Shown: piece by piece, positions 6,969 to 13,758 of the stretch
Numbering within the stretch: the stretch's first letter is position 1
Layout: each line of letters opens with the position of its first letter
Origin: a virus
Reading direction: 5' to 3' (one strand)
Length of the DNA: 37,049 bases
IMG/VR virus record: IMGVR_UViG_3300044858_005681
Coordinates: 1 to 37,049 of that record
Notes under the pieces: model-generated
What the model was told of the DNA's origin: nothing
The model's input: only the letters and a program-made list of their open reading frames with translations
The model's database searches: none
Made by a program: the position numbers and the translations under genes

Positions 6969-8855
6969 TCAGAAGGGGGGCGCGGGGGGATGCTCCGGCT
7001 CTTCAGGGTCCAATACGGCCACGGGCACACAGAATGCGCGCCCCGAATATGCCTTGCCCATGCGTAGATTCCCGATACTCCGCTTGGCATGCGGCATCTG
7101 TTCCATCGCCCGCCACCAAGCTTCGCCCGCAAATTCTGTCCCGGCATAAAGCCGCCGTAATTCCTGGTGCTGGCGCGCAAACCACACCACACGCAAAGGC
7201 AGCCCGCCCAGCGCCTTGGCATCATCATCCGTCCAGACATCTCGCAGCAGCTTCACAGCATCATCGGGCGACAATTGCTGAGGCTTCAGCCCAATGCGCC
7301 TGAGCTCCCCTTCCGGGTCTCCGACGGCATCATGGTCGAAGCATTCGCGCACCAGGTCGCCAACCGGAACGCGCACCTGCCCAGCGGCGCGCGTGATGCT
7401 GGTGGAAGCCAACATCACCCATGCCCGCCGCCCGGCGCTGTCTTCCCGCTGCGCCGCCGCACCGCCGATAAAGGCCGATGCTTCGCGCACCAAGGCCGAT
7501 GCCTCAGCATCCGTGGCAACCGCATCACTGGCCAGCAACCACCAACCCGCCAACAGCGCGCCCACCTGGTCCGCTTCGCGCGCCGTGGCGCCAGCCGCCA
7601 CCAAAGCCGCGCGCATGGCGCGCAGATTGCCATCCCATCGCGGAAAAGCCTTAATCACGCGCCCCAACATTGCCGGGCCCAAGCGATGGCCCTTCGCAAT
7701 GGCGGCATCAATCGCGTCCTTATTGTCGCGCCCCGCTGGCATTAGCGTGATTTCGGTGAAGCGCCCCATGTGTTCGGGCTTCAACACCGGCGGATGAATG
7801 GCCGCATAGCAAACCGACCCCAGCACACTGAAGGACCGGCCACGTCCGTCCGGGCTACCCCGCAACCCGCGCGACCCTTCACCACCTGACGCCGGCAGCA
7901 TCATATCAAACAACGCCGCGGCGCCCGAGCGATCCCCCTGGGCCGCTTCATCGACGACAATCGGCCCAGGCCGATCCGTCACCCGCGATTCAAGACCAGA
8001 TTTAGTGGTGTCATTGCTGTACGCATGCACCGGCAATAGGCCGCGCAGCACATTCATCAGGCTTGTCTTGCCCGTGCCGGTACCACCCAACACCACCAAA
8101 TTCGGCCGCCAGCGCACTGCCGCACCAAGCGACGCAACCGCGCACCAGCCCATCGCCAACATGGCCGCCGCCGGGCCATCGCGGAACACCCATAAATCCG
8201 CAATATCGCGGCGCAGATCATCAATATCCGCTGGGGGGCATGGGGGCGCAGGCTGGCGGCGCACGGAAGGTTCGCGCACATAAACGTGCCGTTCCGTGGC
8301 ACCTTCCACTTCCACATTCACCACAATGCCAGCGGCTTCCGCCCGGCCATCTGCAAAGACTAGGCGCCCGCCCAAATGCAACAGCGGCGCGCCCTTGTCA
8401 TCCGCCCAGATACCCGTGCGGCGCGGCGGATTGCCCACCGGATCGTAAGGCCCAAGCAGGAAGCAAGCGCGCATAATGGCCTTACCGACCTTATCCCAAT
8501 CCTTCACCACCAGCACACCAAAATCATTGCTGACGCCAAAGCGCTGCGCCAGCCACACATCATCCGCGCCGAACAAATCCAGCAGCGTGCTTTTCTGCAT
8601 CATGTCCCGCGCCGGCACCGCGCGGAAATTCCCCCCGGCATCCACCAGGTAATAAAACCCCGGCGCCACGCCGATCGGCACAATGGGCGAGCCTTCAAAA
8701 TCCATCGCATCCGCAGGCGGCGGCATCCGCACCGGCGTGCCATCGCCCGCCGCTTTCTTGCTGGCCTTCTTCGCGCCCGATTCCTTCTGCCGCTGGGCAT
8801 CCGCCATTGCAGCATTGAAGGGGTCAACAACCTCAGCGGCTGAGCTCTGCGACAC
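6969..8855 (-). CDS. AAA-type replicative helicase / primase-helicase-like ATPase
   Basis: About 628 aa from a GTG at 8855, preferred because AGGAGG lies 7 nt upstream; an ATG at 8876 is possible but has no such site. Walker A GGTGTGKTS is at about 257-265 and Walker B IVVDEA at about 299-304, with a likely sensor region (SVLGSVCYAAIHPPVLKPEHMGRF, in two parts) near 345-370. The N-terminal 200 residues resemble the front of phage primase-helicase proteins (WLAQRFGV, LGPYDPVG) but no primase catalytic motif is certain. It probably unwinds DNA at the adjacent iteron arrays. It is the last gene of the leftward early operon. Confidence 0.75.
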   Translation of the reverse strand: MSQSSAAEVVDPFNAAMADAQRQKESGAKKASKKAAGDGTPVRMPPPADAMDFEGSPIVPIGVAPGFYYLVDAGGNFRAVPARDMMQKSTLLDLFGADDVWLAQRFGVSNDFGVLVVKDWDKVGKAIMRACFLLGPYDPVGNPPRRTGIWADDKGAPLLHLGGRLVFADGRAEAAGIVVNVEVEGATERHVYVREPSVRRQPAPPCPPADIDDLRRDIADLWVFRDGPAAAMLAMGWCAVASLGAAVRWRPNLVVLGGTGTGKTSLMNVLRGLLPVHAYSNDTTKSGLESRVTDRPGPIVVDEAAQGDRSGAAALFDMMLPASGGEGSRGLRGSPDGRGRSFSVLGSVCYAAIHPPVLKPEHMGRFTEITLMPAGRDNKDAIDAAIAKGHRLGPAMLGRVIKAFPRWDGNLRAMRAALVAAGATAREADQVGALLAGWWLLASDAVATDAEASALVREASAFIGGAAAQREDSAGRRAWVMLASTSITRAAGQVRVPVGDLVRECFDHDAVGDPEGELRRIGLKPQQLSPDDAVKLLRDVWTDDDAKALGGLPLRVVWFARQHQELRRLYAGTEFAGEAWWRAMEQMPHAKRSIGNLRMGKAYSGRAFCVPVAVLDPEEPEHPPAPPF

Positions 8856-9333
8856 GCGGCACCCTCCTGTAGCCATTGGCGCGCAGCAGCGCGGCGCAGG
8901 CCTGATAAATGTCCAAGTCCTTCATGAAGGCCATCAGGCTGGCAAAGCGTTCACCGCGCGCGCCGCCCGTTTCCGTGATCCAGTTACCGGACGCAGTGCA
9001 GACATAAATGGCCGAGGCATCAGGCCGCGCCATCAGCATCACGCGCCATTCCAGCTTGTCCAACTGCAATTTGAGGGAAGACAAGCGGCTGAGCGGCGCC
9101 GTGAATTCCATGAGCGGCGTGGCAATGCGCGCATGTTCCGAAATCTTGCGCGTGAAGCCCATGGCAACAAAAGCGCGCGCCAGATGCGCATCCGAAAACC
9201 GCGTGACTTCTTCAGCCAATACCCAGGCCAGCGCATCACCCGCCTTGGTGCCCCGCTTGGGCAGCGGCGCGTAAATGCCGGTGTCCAGGCCACGCGCAGG
9301 GCGTTGATCCGGCAAGGCCGAAGCGGCGCTCAA
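8833..9333 (-). CDS. Unrecognised replication-operon protein, 166 aa
   Basis: No family recognised. It starts at a TTG (9333) that overlaps the previous stop (TTGA), and it overlaps the helicase start by 23 nt, so it is tightly coupled in the operon. The protein is soluble and mixed alpha/beta, with segments such as GDALAWVLAEEVTRFSDAHLA, split around 30-55, and a C-terminal helix. Residues about 45-110 look helical with basic patches. Position just before a helicase suggests a loader or single-strand binding accessory, but this is only context. Confidence 0.6.
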   Translation of the reverse strand: MSAASALPDQRPARGLDTGIYAPLPKRGTKAGDALAWVLAEEVTRFSDAHLARAFVAMGFTRKISEHARIATPLMEFTAPLSRLSSLKLQLDKLEWRVMLMARPDASAIYVCTASGNWITETGGARGERFASLMAFMKDLDIYQACAALLRANGYRRVPRVAELSR

Positions 9334-9587
9334 GCTTCCACACTTTCCAGCAAGGCCCGCATATCCGCATGGCAGCGCGCGACTTCTTCATGCCTTTGCT
9401 TCTGCCGCCAGATTTTCGCTTGATTCAGCAGCTTGAAAAAATCCATTTCAATGCTGGGCAAAGGCAAATCCAGCAATTGAACCATCTCCGCATGCGCCAA
9501 GGCCAAATCATCGTAAGCCCGCATCTTCAGCCACACTTCCGCCAACGTCAGAAGCGTCAGCAACTTCGCAGCCAAAACCGCGCTCAT
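9330..9587 (-). CDS. Small helical protein, unrecognised
   Basis: An 85-aa protein from the ATG at 9587 (MSAVLAAKLL), overlapping the stop of the upstream 32-aa ORF. It is strongly helical. Two similar helical stretches stand out: DDLALAHAEMVQLLDLP and EEVARCHADMRALLES, which suggests an internal duplication (AHAEM/CHADM). No signal peptide or enzymatic motif. Function unknown. Confidence 0.6.
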   Translation of the reverse strand: MSAVLAAKLLTLLTLAEVWLKMRAYDDLALAHAEMVQLLDLPLPSIEMDFFKLLNQAKIWRQKQRHEEVARCHADMRALLESVEA

Positions 9588-9682
9588 GAAAACACCGCCC
9601 ACTGAGCCAGACGATTGATCACCACAGCGGCGGCGCAAATCGCCACCACCACCCCAACGGAAAACCCCACACCCTCCATCAT
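9584..9682 (-). CDS. 32-aa single-span membrane peptide
   Basis: An ATG at 9682 overlaps the GcrA stop (ATGA) and the frame ends at 9584, overlapping the next start (ATGA). The 32-residue product is almost entirely one hydrophobic span (GFSVGVVVAICAAAVVI) followed by a short NRLAQW tail. Two perfect start/stop overlaps make translation likely despite its size. A membrane micro-protein; role unknown. Confidence 0.5.
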   Translation of the reverse strand: MMEGVGFSVGVVVAICAAAVVINRLAQWAVFS

Positions 9683-10302
9683 GCCGCTTCCTTCATCTTG
9701 GCAAAGCACCGCGCATGATGGGCTTCGCAATACGCGCTATCCTGCCGGCCTTCCTTATTGCGTCGTGGGGCCGCATCACAGAAGCGCATATCTTCCAGCG
9801 CCACGCGCACCCCATGCGGCCATAACGGAAACTGACAGCCCCGCGCCTGAAACACCTGCGGCCTGGGCTGCGCCGCCACCTTTTCCCGCTTCGCCTCTGC
9901 CCCATCCAAAAAGCCCCGCGCTGGCGACGGGTTTGTTAAGCGCGCCGCCAGCGCAGGGAAGTTGGACAGGGAGGAAACGACATCCCGCGCGGAGAAAGCC
10001 GCCGCGCCCGGCCTTGGGGCACCCGTGGCGCCCAAGCTTGTTGTGGCGGCGGATGCAGGAGGAAAGACCACACCCGCCGCCGCGCGCCGCACCACAATAC
10101 CCCCATGGCGCGGCGCGCTATTCTGCCGCTGCCCTACCTTGATAGGCGAAGGGCGCGCAGGCAGGCGCAGCCGATGCGCCCTGCCCACCACGGCGTTTTT
10201 CGTGATGCCCATCTCCTGGGCAATTTCCGTTCCGGTATCCCCACGCAGCCAAAGCTGGCGCAGCAGATCATCCTTTTCCTGAGGCCATTTTTCGCCACTC
10301 AT
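9679..10302 (-). CDS. GcrA-family transcription regulator
   Basis: A 207-aa protein with the two-part GcrA architecture. The N-terminal helix-turn-helix (residues about 5-50) includes DDLLRQLWLRGDTGTEIAQ and ITKNAVVGRAHRLRLPAR. A long disordered Pro/Ala-rich linker follows. The C-terminal part has a cysteine/histidine pattern: C156-QFPLWPHG, FC175DAA, YC192EAHH. In Caulobacter, GcrA binds sigma70 RNA polymerase and activates promoters carrying methylated GANTC. A phage copy may redirect host polymerase to phage promoters or disturb the host cycle; this is inference. It sits in the early leftward operon, coupled by ATGA overlaps on both sides. Confidence 0.85.
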   Translation of the reverse strand: MSGEKWPQEKDDLLRQLWLRGDTGTEIAQEMGITKNAVVGRAHRLRLPARPSPIKVGQRQNSAPRHGGIVVRRAAAGVVFPPASAATTSLGATGAPRPGAAAFSARDVVSSLSNFPALAARLTNPSPARGFLDGAEAKREKVAAQPRPQVFQARGCQFPLWPHGVRVALEDMRFCDAAPRRNKEGRQDSAYCEAHHARCFAKMKEAA

Positions 10303-10412
10303 GCGCGCCGCGCCTTACGCGCCCGGCGATCAGCCCAATCCGAAGCATCCAGCACCGCGAAACCAACGCTGCGCAGCACGCTTTCCACCATCCGCCAAAA
10401 CCGCGCCTTCAT
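10299..10412 (-). CDS. 37-aa basic peptide
   Basis: The ORF begins at an ATG (10412) overlapping the CII-like stop and ends in an ATGA overlap with the GcrA start (10302). The product is amphipathic and very basic at the C-terminus (DRRARKARRA). It may simply maintain translational coupling between its neighbours or be a small nucleic-acid-binding peptide. No homologue recognised. Confidence 0.45.
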   Translation of the reverse strand: MKARFWRMVESVLRSVGFAVLDASDWADRRARKARRA

Positions 10413-10861
10413 GCCGCCGCCCTTTCCTTGGCAATGGCAGCAACGGACATGGCCAGCCCCGCCACCTGCAGCGCTTCCAGCGCCAACCCTTGGAAATCTT
10501 CCGCCGAAAGCTTCCCATCCGCATGGGCCTGCGCGAATGCCGCGCTGAGTTCCCCATATTCGCGGGAAAGCTTCACCACCTGGCTGATGAAATCCCCACC
10601 CAGCGCCGCCTGCTGAACCAGCGCAAAGCCCTGCAGCGCCGCCAGGTGGCGCGTCAGCACCGGGTCACCCGCCGCGCGTTCCAGCGCCAGCATGCAATCA
10701 ATTGGCATGAAGCGGTCTGGCGTATGCGGATCATAACACGCGGCCAGGCTGGTTTTGGAAAGCCGCGCCGCAGCGCTGCCCGCTTCCACCCCGCCACAGG
10801 CCTGCACTAAGGCGCGCGTGACTGTTTTAAGGCCGATACCATCAGCCGAGGCCAAATTCAT
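10409..10861 (-). CDS. Phage regulatory protein CII (CP76) family
   Basis: A 150-aa protein resembling the phage CII/CP76 regulators of proteobacterial prophages. Its N-terminal part has LKTVTRALVQACGGVEAG followed by ARLSKTSLAACYDP, the HTH-like region, and then DRFMPIDCMLALERAAGDPV. The C-terminal 60 residues are helical and probably oligomerise. It opens the leftward replication operon and diverges from the membrane-protein pair. The 100-nt intergenic region holds two dyads with a shared half-site, which it may bind. Whether it promotes lysis or lysogeny cannot be told from sequence. Confidence 0.75.
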   Translation of the reverse strand: MNLASADGIGLKTVTRALVQACGGVEAGSAAARLSKTSLAACYDPHTPDRFMPIDCMLALERAAGDPVLTRHLAALQGFALVQQAALGGDFISQVVKLSREYGELSAAFAQAHADGKLSAEDFQGLALEALQVAGLAMSVAAIAKERAAA

Positions 10862-10881
10862 GCTTTCCCCCCATGAATGGC

Positions 10882-10951
10882 GCGGGAAGGCTTCCCGCTG
10901 ATTTGCGTTGTGCCGGCGAATATGATCCGCTTCCCGAAAAGGAACGGGAAG
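10882..10951. promoter_or_regulatory. Two dyads with CGGGAAG/CTTCCCG half-sites in a divergent promoter region
   Basis: GCGGGAA-GGC-TTCCCGC (10882-10898) and CTTCCCG-8 nt-CGGGAAG (10930-10951) give four copies of one half-site in both orientations. They lie between the divergently transcribed CII-like gene (start 10861) and membrane gene A (start 10964). This is a good candidate operator pair for the CII-like protein. A TATGAT at 10921 could be a -10 element, but no matching -35 was found. A GAATC (GANTC class) lies at 10953-10957. Confidence 0.55.
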
Positions 10952-10963
10952 GGAATCAACATC

Positions 10964-11389
10964 ATGGATAAATCAATGGATCGCACCGTGGCCTGGCTGG
11001 CCTTGGCGCTGACGGTCATTCTGACAATCCTGTCAGCAACCACGGTGCACCAAGCAATCAACGCGCCGATCGACCCCACCAAGCGGATGGAGCATTTCGC
11101 GGCCTGCACCACCTGGGCCGCAGGCCAAGCCGTGGCCGGGCGCGTCTGGGCTGATTGCCCGCAACCCCTGGCCGATTGGCACATGGGCCAGCTTTTGGCG
11201 GCGGGCTTCGGCGGGATCATGGCGCTGCTTTCGCTTGGCTTCACCATCCGCCAATTCCAGCGGGCGCGGCCTGATGCCCTGCCGCGCGACGGGGACGAAA
11301 CCATCATCGCCCGCGAAACATCACGCCTGAAAACGCTGAAGGCGCAGGAAGCGATTGCCGAAGAACGCCGCAAACGCGGCGAGGGGTGA
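10964..11389 (+). CDS. Two-TM membrane protein A of a paralogous pair
   Basis: 141 aa from the ATG at 10964, which follows a purine-rich GGGAAGGGAA. TM1 spans about residues 9-28 and TM2 about 76-94. Between them is a roughly 45-residue loop with DPTKR (37-41), C48 and C65, placed outside the inner membrane if the N-terminus is inside. The tail after RQFQ (96-99) is charged and helical. It aligns without gaps to its neighbour B. No known family recognised. It faces away from the lytic operon, so expression from the prophage is plausible and a superinfection-exclusion or conversion role is possible (inference). Confidence 0.7.
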   Translation: MDKSMDRTVAWLALALTVILTILSATTVHQAINAPIDPTKRMEHFAACTTWAAGQAVAGRVWADCPQPLADWHMGQLLAAGFGGIMALLSLGFTIRQFQRARPDALPRDGDETIIARETSRLKTLKAQEAIAEERRKRGEG

Positions 11390-11392
11390 GCC

Positions 11393-11824
11393 ATGACATC
11401 CGAATCATACCGCTCTACCGCCATCGGCAGCCTTGGGCTTGCGCTTTTGCTGCTGATCGGCGCGGCCATCGCATTCCACGCGTCACTGAACCCAACGCCG
11501 GACCCAACCAGGAAAGTGCTGCACGAAGCGGCCTGCCTGCAATTGGCCAGCGTTGCCCGCATTGCCGGGCGCCCATGGCCTGAATGCCAAGTGGTCACCG
11601 CCAGTTGGGATGCCGGGCTGGTAACCCTGTTTGGCGCGCTGCTTGTCTCAGGCTTACTCACGCTGGGCTTCGCGGTTCGGCAATTCCAACACGCGGCAGA
11701 ATGCGCCGCTGAGGGCGACGCCAAACCCGCAACCGATGCGCCACCAACCCCGGAAGAGGCAGAACGCCTGCGCGCCCTTGCGGAGGACGACGCGCGGCTC
11801 AACGCGCGGGGCAAAGCCAGATGA
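11393..11824 (+). CDS. Two-TM membrane protein B of a paralogous pair
   Basis: 143 aa, starting 3 nt after the stop of A, with GAGGGG overlapping that stop as ribosome site. TM1 is at about 11-29 and TM2 at about 75-94. It shares with A, at identical residue numbers, DPT (37-39), C48, W62, C65, W72, LGF (91-93) and RQFQ (96-99). The conserved cysteines could form a disulfide in the outer loop. The acidic tail (PPTPEEAERLRALAEDDARL) differs from the basic tail of A, so the two may pair. A tandem duplication that has diverged; function unknown. Confidence 0.7.
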   Translation: MTSESYRSTAIGSLGLALLLLIGAAIAFHASLNPTPDPTRKVLHEAACLQLASVARIAGRPWPECQVVTASWDAGLVTLFGALLVSGLLTLGFAVRQFQHAAECAAEGDAKPATDAPPTPEEAERLRALAEDDARLNARGKAR

Positions 11825-11858
11825 TAGCCCCTGACACCATGGCAATGCCAAAATGACA

Positions 11859-12080
11859 TCATGCGGCGATCTCCCGCGCGACCGCCGCAACCAGCACCTC
11901 TGGCTCCACGCCGGTCATTTCCGAGATCACTGCCAGGGCCTCCGAAGGAATCGGGGTGCCTTGCCGCTTATCCACCACCCAAGCGAACCAGCGGCTTACG
12001 TTACTTTCAGACACGCCAAGCCGCTGCGCCAAATCGCGCTGGCGGTATCCATTGGCTTTGAGTTTGTCACGAAGGTCCAT
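11859..12080 (-). CDS. Cro-like XRE/HTH regulator, 73 aa
   Basis: Starts at ATG 12080 (MDLRDKLKANG); a longer frame to 12116 would cross its own promoter. The HTH is clear: YRQRDLAQRLGVSESNVSRW, recognition helix SESNVSRW, followed by a short helical tail. The size fits a Cro-type dimer. Its predicted promoter ends at 12089, so the message would begin within a few nt of the ATG, effectively leaderless like lambda cI from PRM. The promoter carries the 15-bp operator, implying self-repression or control by the opposing repressor gene. No stretch of usable length separates its stop from the convergent gene B. Confidence 0.8.
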   Translation of the reverse strand: MDLRDKLKANGYRQRDLAQRLGVSESNVSRWFAWVVDKRQGTPIPSEALAVISEMTGVEPEVLVAAVAREIAA

Positions 12081-12088
12081 GCCCCTAT

Positions 12089-12116
12089 GTTGCACCACGT
12101 GCAACTTGCATGTCAA
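12089..12116 (-). promoter_or_regulatory. Leftward promoter with 15-bp operator overlapping its -10
   Basis: On the minus strand, TTGACA (12116-12111), a 16-nt spacer and TGCAAC (12094-12089). The spacer/-10 carries TTGCACGTGGTGCAA (12104-12090), an imperfect dyad with TTGCAC/GTGCAA arms. A repressor bound here would cover the -10. It drives the Cro-like gene. Confidence 0.7.
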
Positions 12117-12173
12117 ACAAAATTTGATTGTCGTTTTATGGCGCCCTGGCGCTCGGTTCTGGCATCATGAGCC

Positions 12174-12557
12174 ATGACTGAAAAAGATGAACTTCGCACG
12201 CTTTCGCCCGAAGTTAGGGCGGCCAGGCTGGCGGCGCAGCGCGCATTGCTGCAATTTATTCCTGCGTGGCTTAGGTATCGCGGCCTAAGAAAGAAACATA
12301 TTGCGAACATCCTTGAAGTGTCGCAGAGTGTCGTTTCGCGATACTTTTCAGGGGAGGCAATGATGCCGGCCGGGGCGCTCGAACAAATAGCAATTTTGTT
12401 GCAGGCCGACCGCGGCGCAATCCTACACCCCCCTCCCTCTGGCGTTTTGGGGCCAATGATGGACGCAACCATTCAAGAGATGGAACGCCTCGGCCCGGAG
12501 CAATGGCAGAAAGTGCTGGAAGTAGCCCAGGCCATGCGGGAACCCACCAAGGCATAA
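12174..12557 (+). CDS. XRE-type repressor-like protein, 127 aa
   Basis: An HTH occupies about residues 36-62: RKKHIANILEVSQSVVSRYF. An N-terminal helix (PEVRAARLAAQRALLQFI) precedes it, and a helical C-terminus (TIQEMERLGPEQWQKVLEVA) could serve for dimerisation. There is no S24/LexA-type autocleavage domain, so induction would not be by RecA-stimulated self-cleavage. The start has almost no ribosome site. Base composition is more A+T-rich than that of neighbouring genes. Divergent from the Cro-like gene and flanked on both sides by the same operator, it is the best candidate for the lysogenic repressor. Confidence 0.7.
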   Translation: MTEKDELRTLSPEVRAARLAAQRALLQFIPAWLRYRGLRKKHIANILEVSQSVVSRYFSGEAMMPAGALEQIAILLQADRGAILHPPPSGVLGPMMDATIQEMERLGPEQWQKVLEVAQAMREPTKA

Positions 12558-12608
12558 TTGCACAAGGCGCAACTTTTCGCTTGACTTAAAATTTGCACGT
12601 GGTGCAAT
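12558..12608 (+). promoter_or_regulatory. Rightward promoter with two operators
   Basis: TTGACT (12581-12586), a 16-nt spacer and TGCAAT (12603-12608). TTGCACGTGGTGCAA lies at 12593-12607, in the same position relative to the promoter and with exactly the same 15 bases as in the leftward promoter. A second, related dyad (TTGCACAAGGCGCAA, 12558-12572) lies just upstream of the -35. It should drive the gapless operon from 12640 to the integrase. Confidence 0.72.
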
Positions 12609-12639
12609 GTAGCCCCATCCAACATCGGAGGGGCCGAAA

Positions 12640-12903
12640 ATGCTCACGCTTTTACCCCCGCCCACATGGGCGGAAATCCAAGCCAAGATTGAAGACTTGC
12701 CGCCACCCATCGCGGCTTTCGCGCTGCGCTTCCTGAACACCGCGCACCCCATGCCGGACGCCGCGCTGATTCTGGCCGACGCCGCCGATGAAGCGGCGCG
12801 GGAACTGGATGCCATCAGCCACGCCACCACGAATGACTGGCGCGCCCTGGCCAACCTGGCCCGCGAAGCCGCGCCCCTGTTTGAACGGAGGGCGGCGGCA
12901 TGA
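12640..12903 (+). CDS. Unrecognised first protein of the rightward operon
   Basis: An 87-aa helical, acidic protein starting 10 nt after a good GGAGGGG site and about 30 nt after the operator-controlled promoter. It has a Pro-rich start (LLPPPTWAEI) and helices rich in Ala and Asp (PDAALILADAADEAARELDA). No family recognised. Being first behind the repressed promoter, it should be the earliest rightward product after induction. It could be an anti-host or anti-repressor protein, but nothing in the sequence proves that. Confidence 0.6.
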   Translation: MLTLLPPPTWAEIQAKIEDLPPPIAAFALRFLNTAHPMPDAALILADAADEAARELDAISHATTNDWRALANLAREAAPLFERRAAA

Positions 12904-13319
12904 CCTGGGCCGACGTTCCGCAGACCATTTCGCATCACCGCACACGCGGCGAAGCCCGCATGCGCCTTGGCAACGGCAAAGGCGGCGATGTGCTTTGGGT
13001 GACCCTGCCGAATAACAAACTGCGCGCCGCAGGCCTTGCTGAGGGCGATACGCTGGCGCTGTCCATCGGCACCGGGCGCAATAGCGGCTTCTTGCGCCTA
13101 AGCAAGCGTGAAGGTGGACGCATTCTGAAACGGTTGGGCCGTTCCAAAACCTGCCTGACCGTGATGTTTGTTCCGCCGGACGCGTGGTGCGGCTTCACCT
13201 GCGAATGCACCATTGTGGAAGCCGGCGCCGAACTTGGCGCCATCACCATAGCCATCCCCTGGGATTTCTCCGAAGCGGAAACCGGCACCGGCCCGGCGGG
13301 CCATGAGGTGCATTCATGA
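12900..13319 (+). CDS. Unrecognised protein with an AbrB-like stretch
   Basis: 139 aa, ATGA-coupled to the preceding gene. Residues about 24-62 (WVTLPNNKLRAAGLAEGDTL followed by ALSIGTG) resemble the swapped-hairpin beta-barrel of AbrB/MazE-type DNA binders: a strand, a short helix, then GL-x-EGD and a further strand. The C-terminal half is beta-rich with CGFTCECTIVEAG. The AbrB similarity is weak pattern matching; the function is not known. Confidence 0.5.
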   Translation: MTWADVPQTISHHRTRGEARMRLGNGKGGDVLWVTLPNNKLRAAGLAEGDTLALSIGTGRNSGFLRLSKREGGRILKRLGRSKTCLTVMFVPPDAWCGFTCECTIVEAGAELGAITIAIPWDFSEAETGTGPAGHEVHS

Positions 13320-13630
13320 ACCCGGAATCAATCACCCGCGTCATGGAAATGACCACCGATATCATCAGCAACACCCTCACCAAAGGCGGCGGCGTGGTGG
13401 TGTGTGCGGTCACTCAGGATGCCACCGGCTTCATCACCCACTACGCCGGACGCAACACCCCGCGCAGCATGGCCCACATGGCGCTGACGCTACTGCGCCA
13501 GGCGCAGGATGATCTGATCAGCCGCGACCAATCAACGCCGCTGGATGAAGATGATGAAGCCTCCCTGACCGATCTGGCCAACATCATCAACGACCTGGAA
13601 TTCTACGCAGACCCGGAGGCAACATCATGA
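13316..13630 (+). CDS. Unrecognised 104-aa protein
   Basis: ATGA overlap with the previous stop. An N-terminal helix (ESITRVMEMTTDIISNTL) is followed by beta strands (GGGVVVCAVTQDATGFITHY) and an acidic C-terminal helix (DEDDEASLTDLANIINDLEF). The charge pattern suggests a small soluble interacting protein. No family or motif recognised. Confidence 0.55.
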   Translation: MNPESITRVMEMTTDIISNTLTKGGGVVVCAVTQDATGFITHYAGRNTPRSMAHMALTLLRQAQDDLISRDQSTPLDEDDEASLTDLANIINDLEFYADPEATS

Positions 13631-13758
13631 TCACCGGCGGTTTCTACCCAGGCGATTTGCCCACCCGAGACCCCATCCCGCTATGGGGCATCGCCGCCAT
13701 GGCGGCCAGCGCCACCATCAGCATGGGCCTGATCTTCGCCGCATGGTGGCTGGCATGA
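13627..13758 (+). CDS. 43-aa single-span membrane peptide
   Basis: A short ORF with ATGA overlaps at both ends. The first 18 residues are polar with several prolines (YPGDLPTRDPIP); the rest is one transmembrane span (GIAAMAASATISMGLIFAAW) ending WWLA. Translation is likely because of the coupling. A membrane peptide in an early operon may be a small holin-like or envelope-targeting protein; this is unproved. Confidence 0.5.
   Translation: MITGGFYPGDLPTRDPIPLWGIAAMAASATISMGLIFAAWWLA

Noticed and set aside
10858-11862. 334-aa ORF on the minus strand opposite the membrane-protein pair
   Set aside because: It is the antisense shadow of two genes with ribosome sites, membrane topology and gap-free mutual alignment. 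Its own product is low-complexity Ser/Arg/Ala-rich without domains.
12174-12557. LexA-like self-cleaving repressor
   Set aside because: The 127-aa protein is too short for an S24 peptidase domain and lacks the Ser/Lys catalytic pattern.
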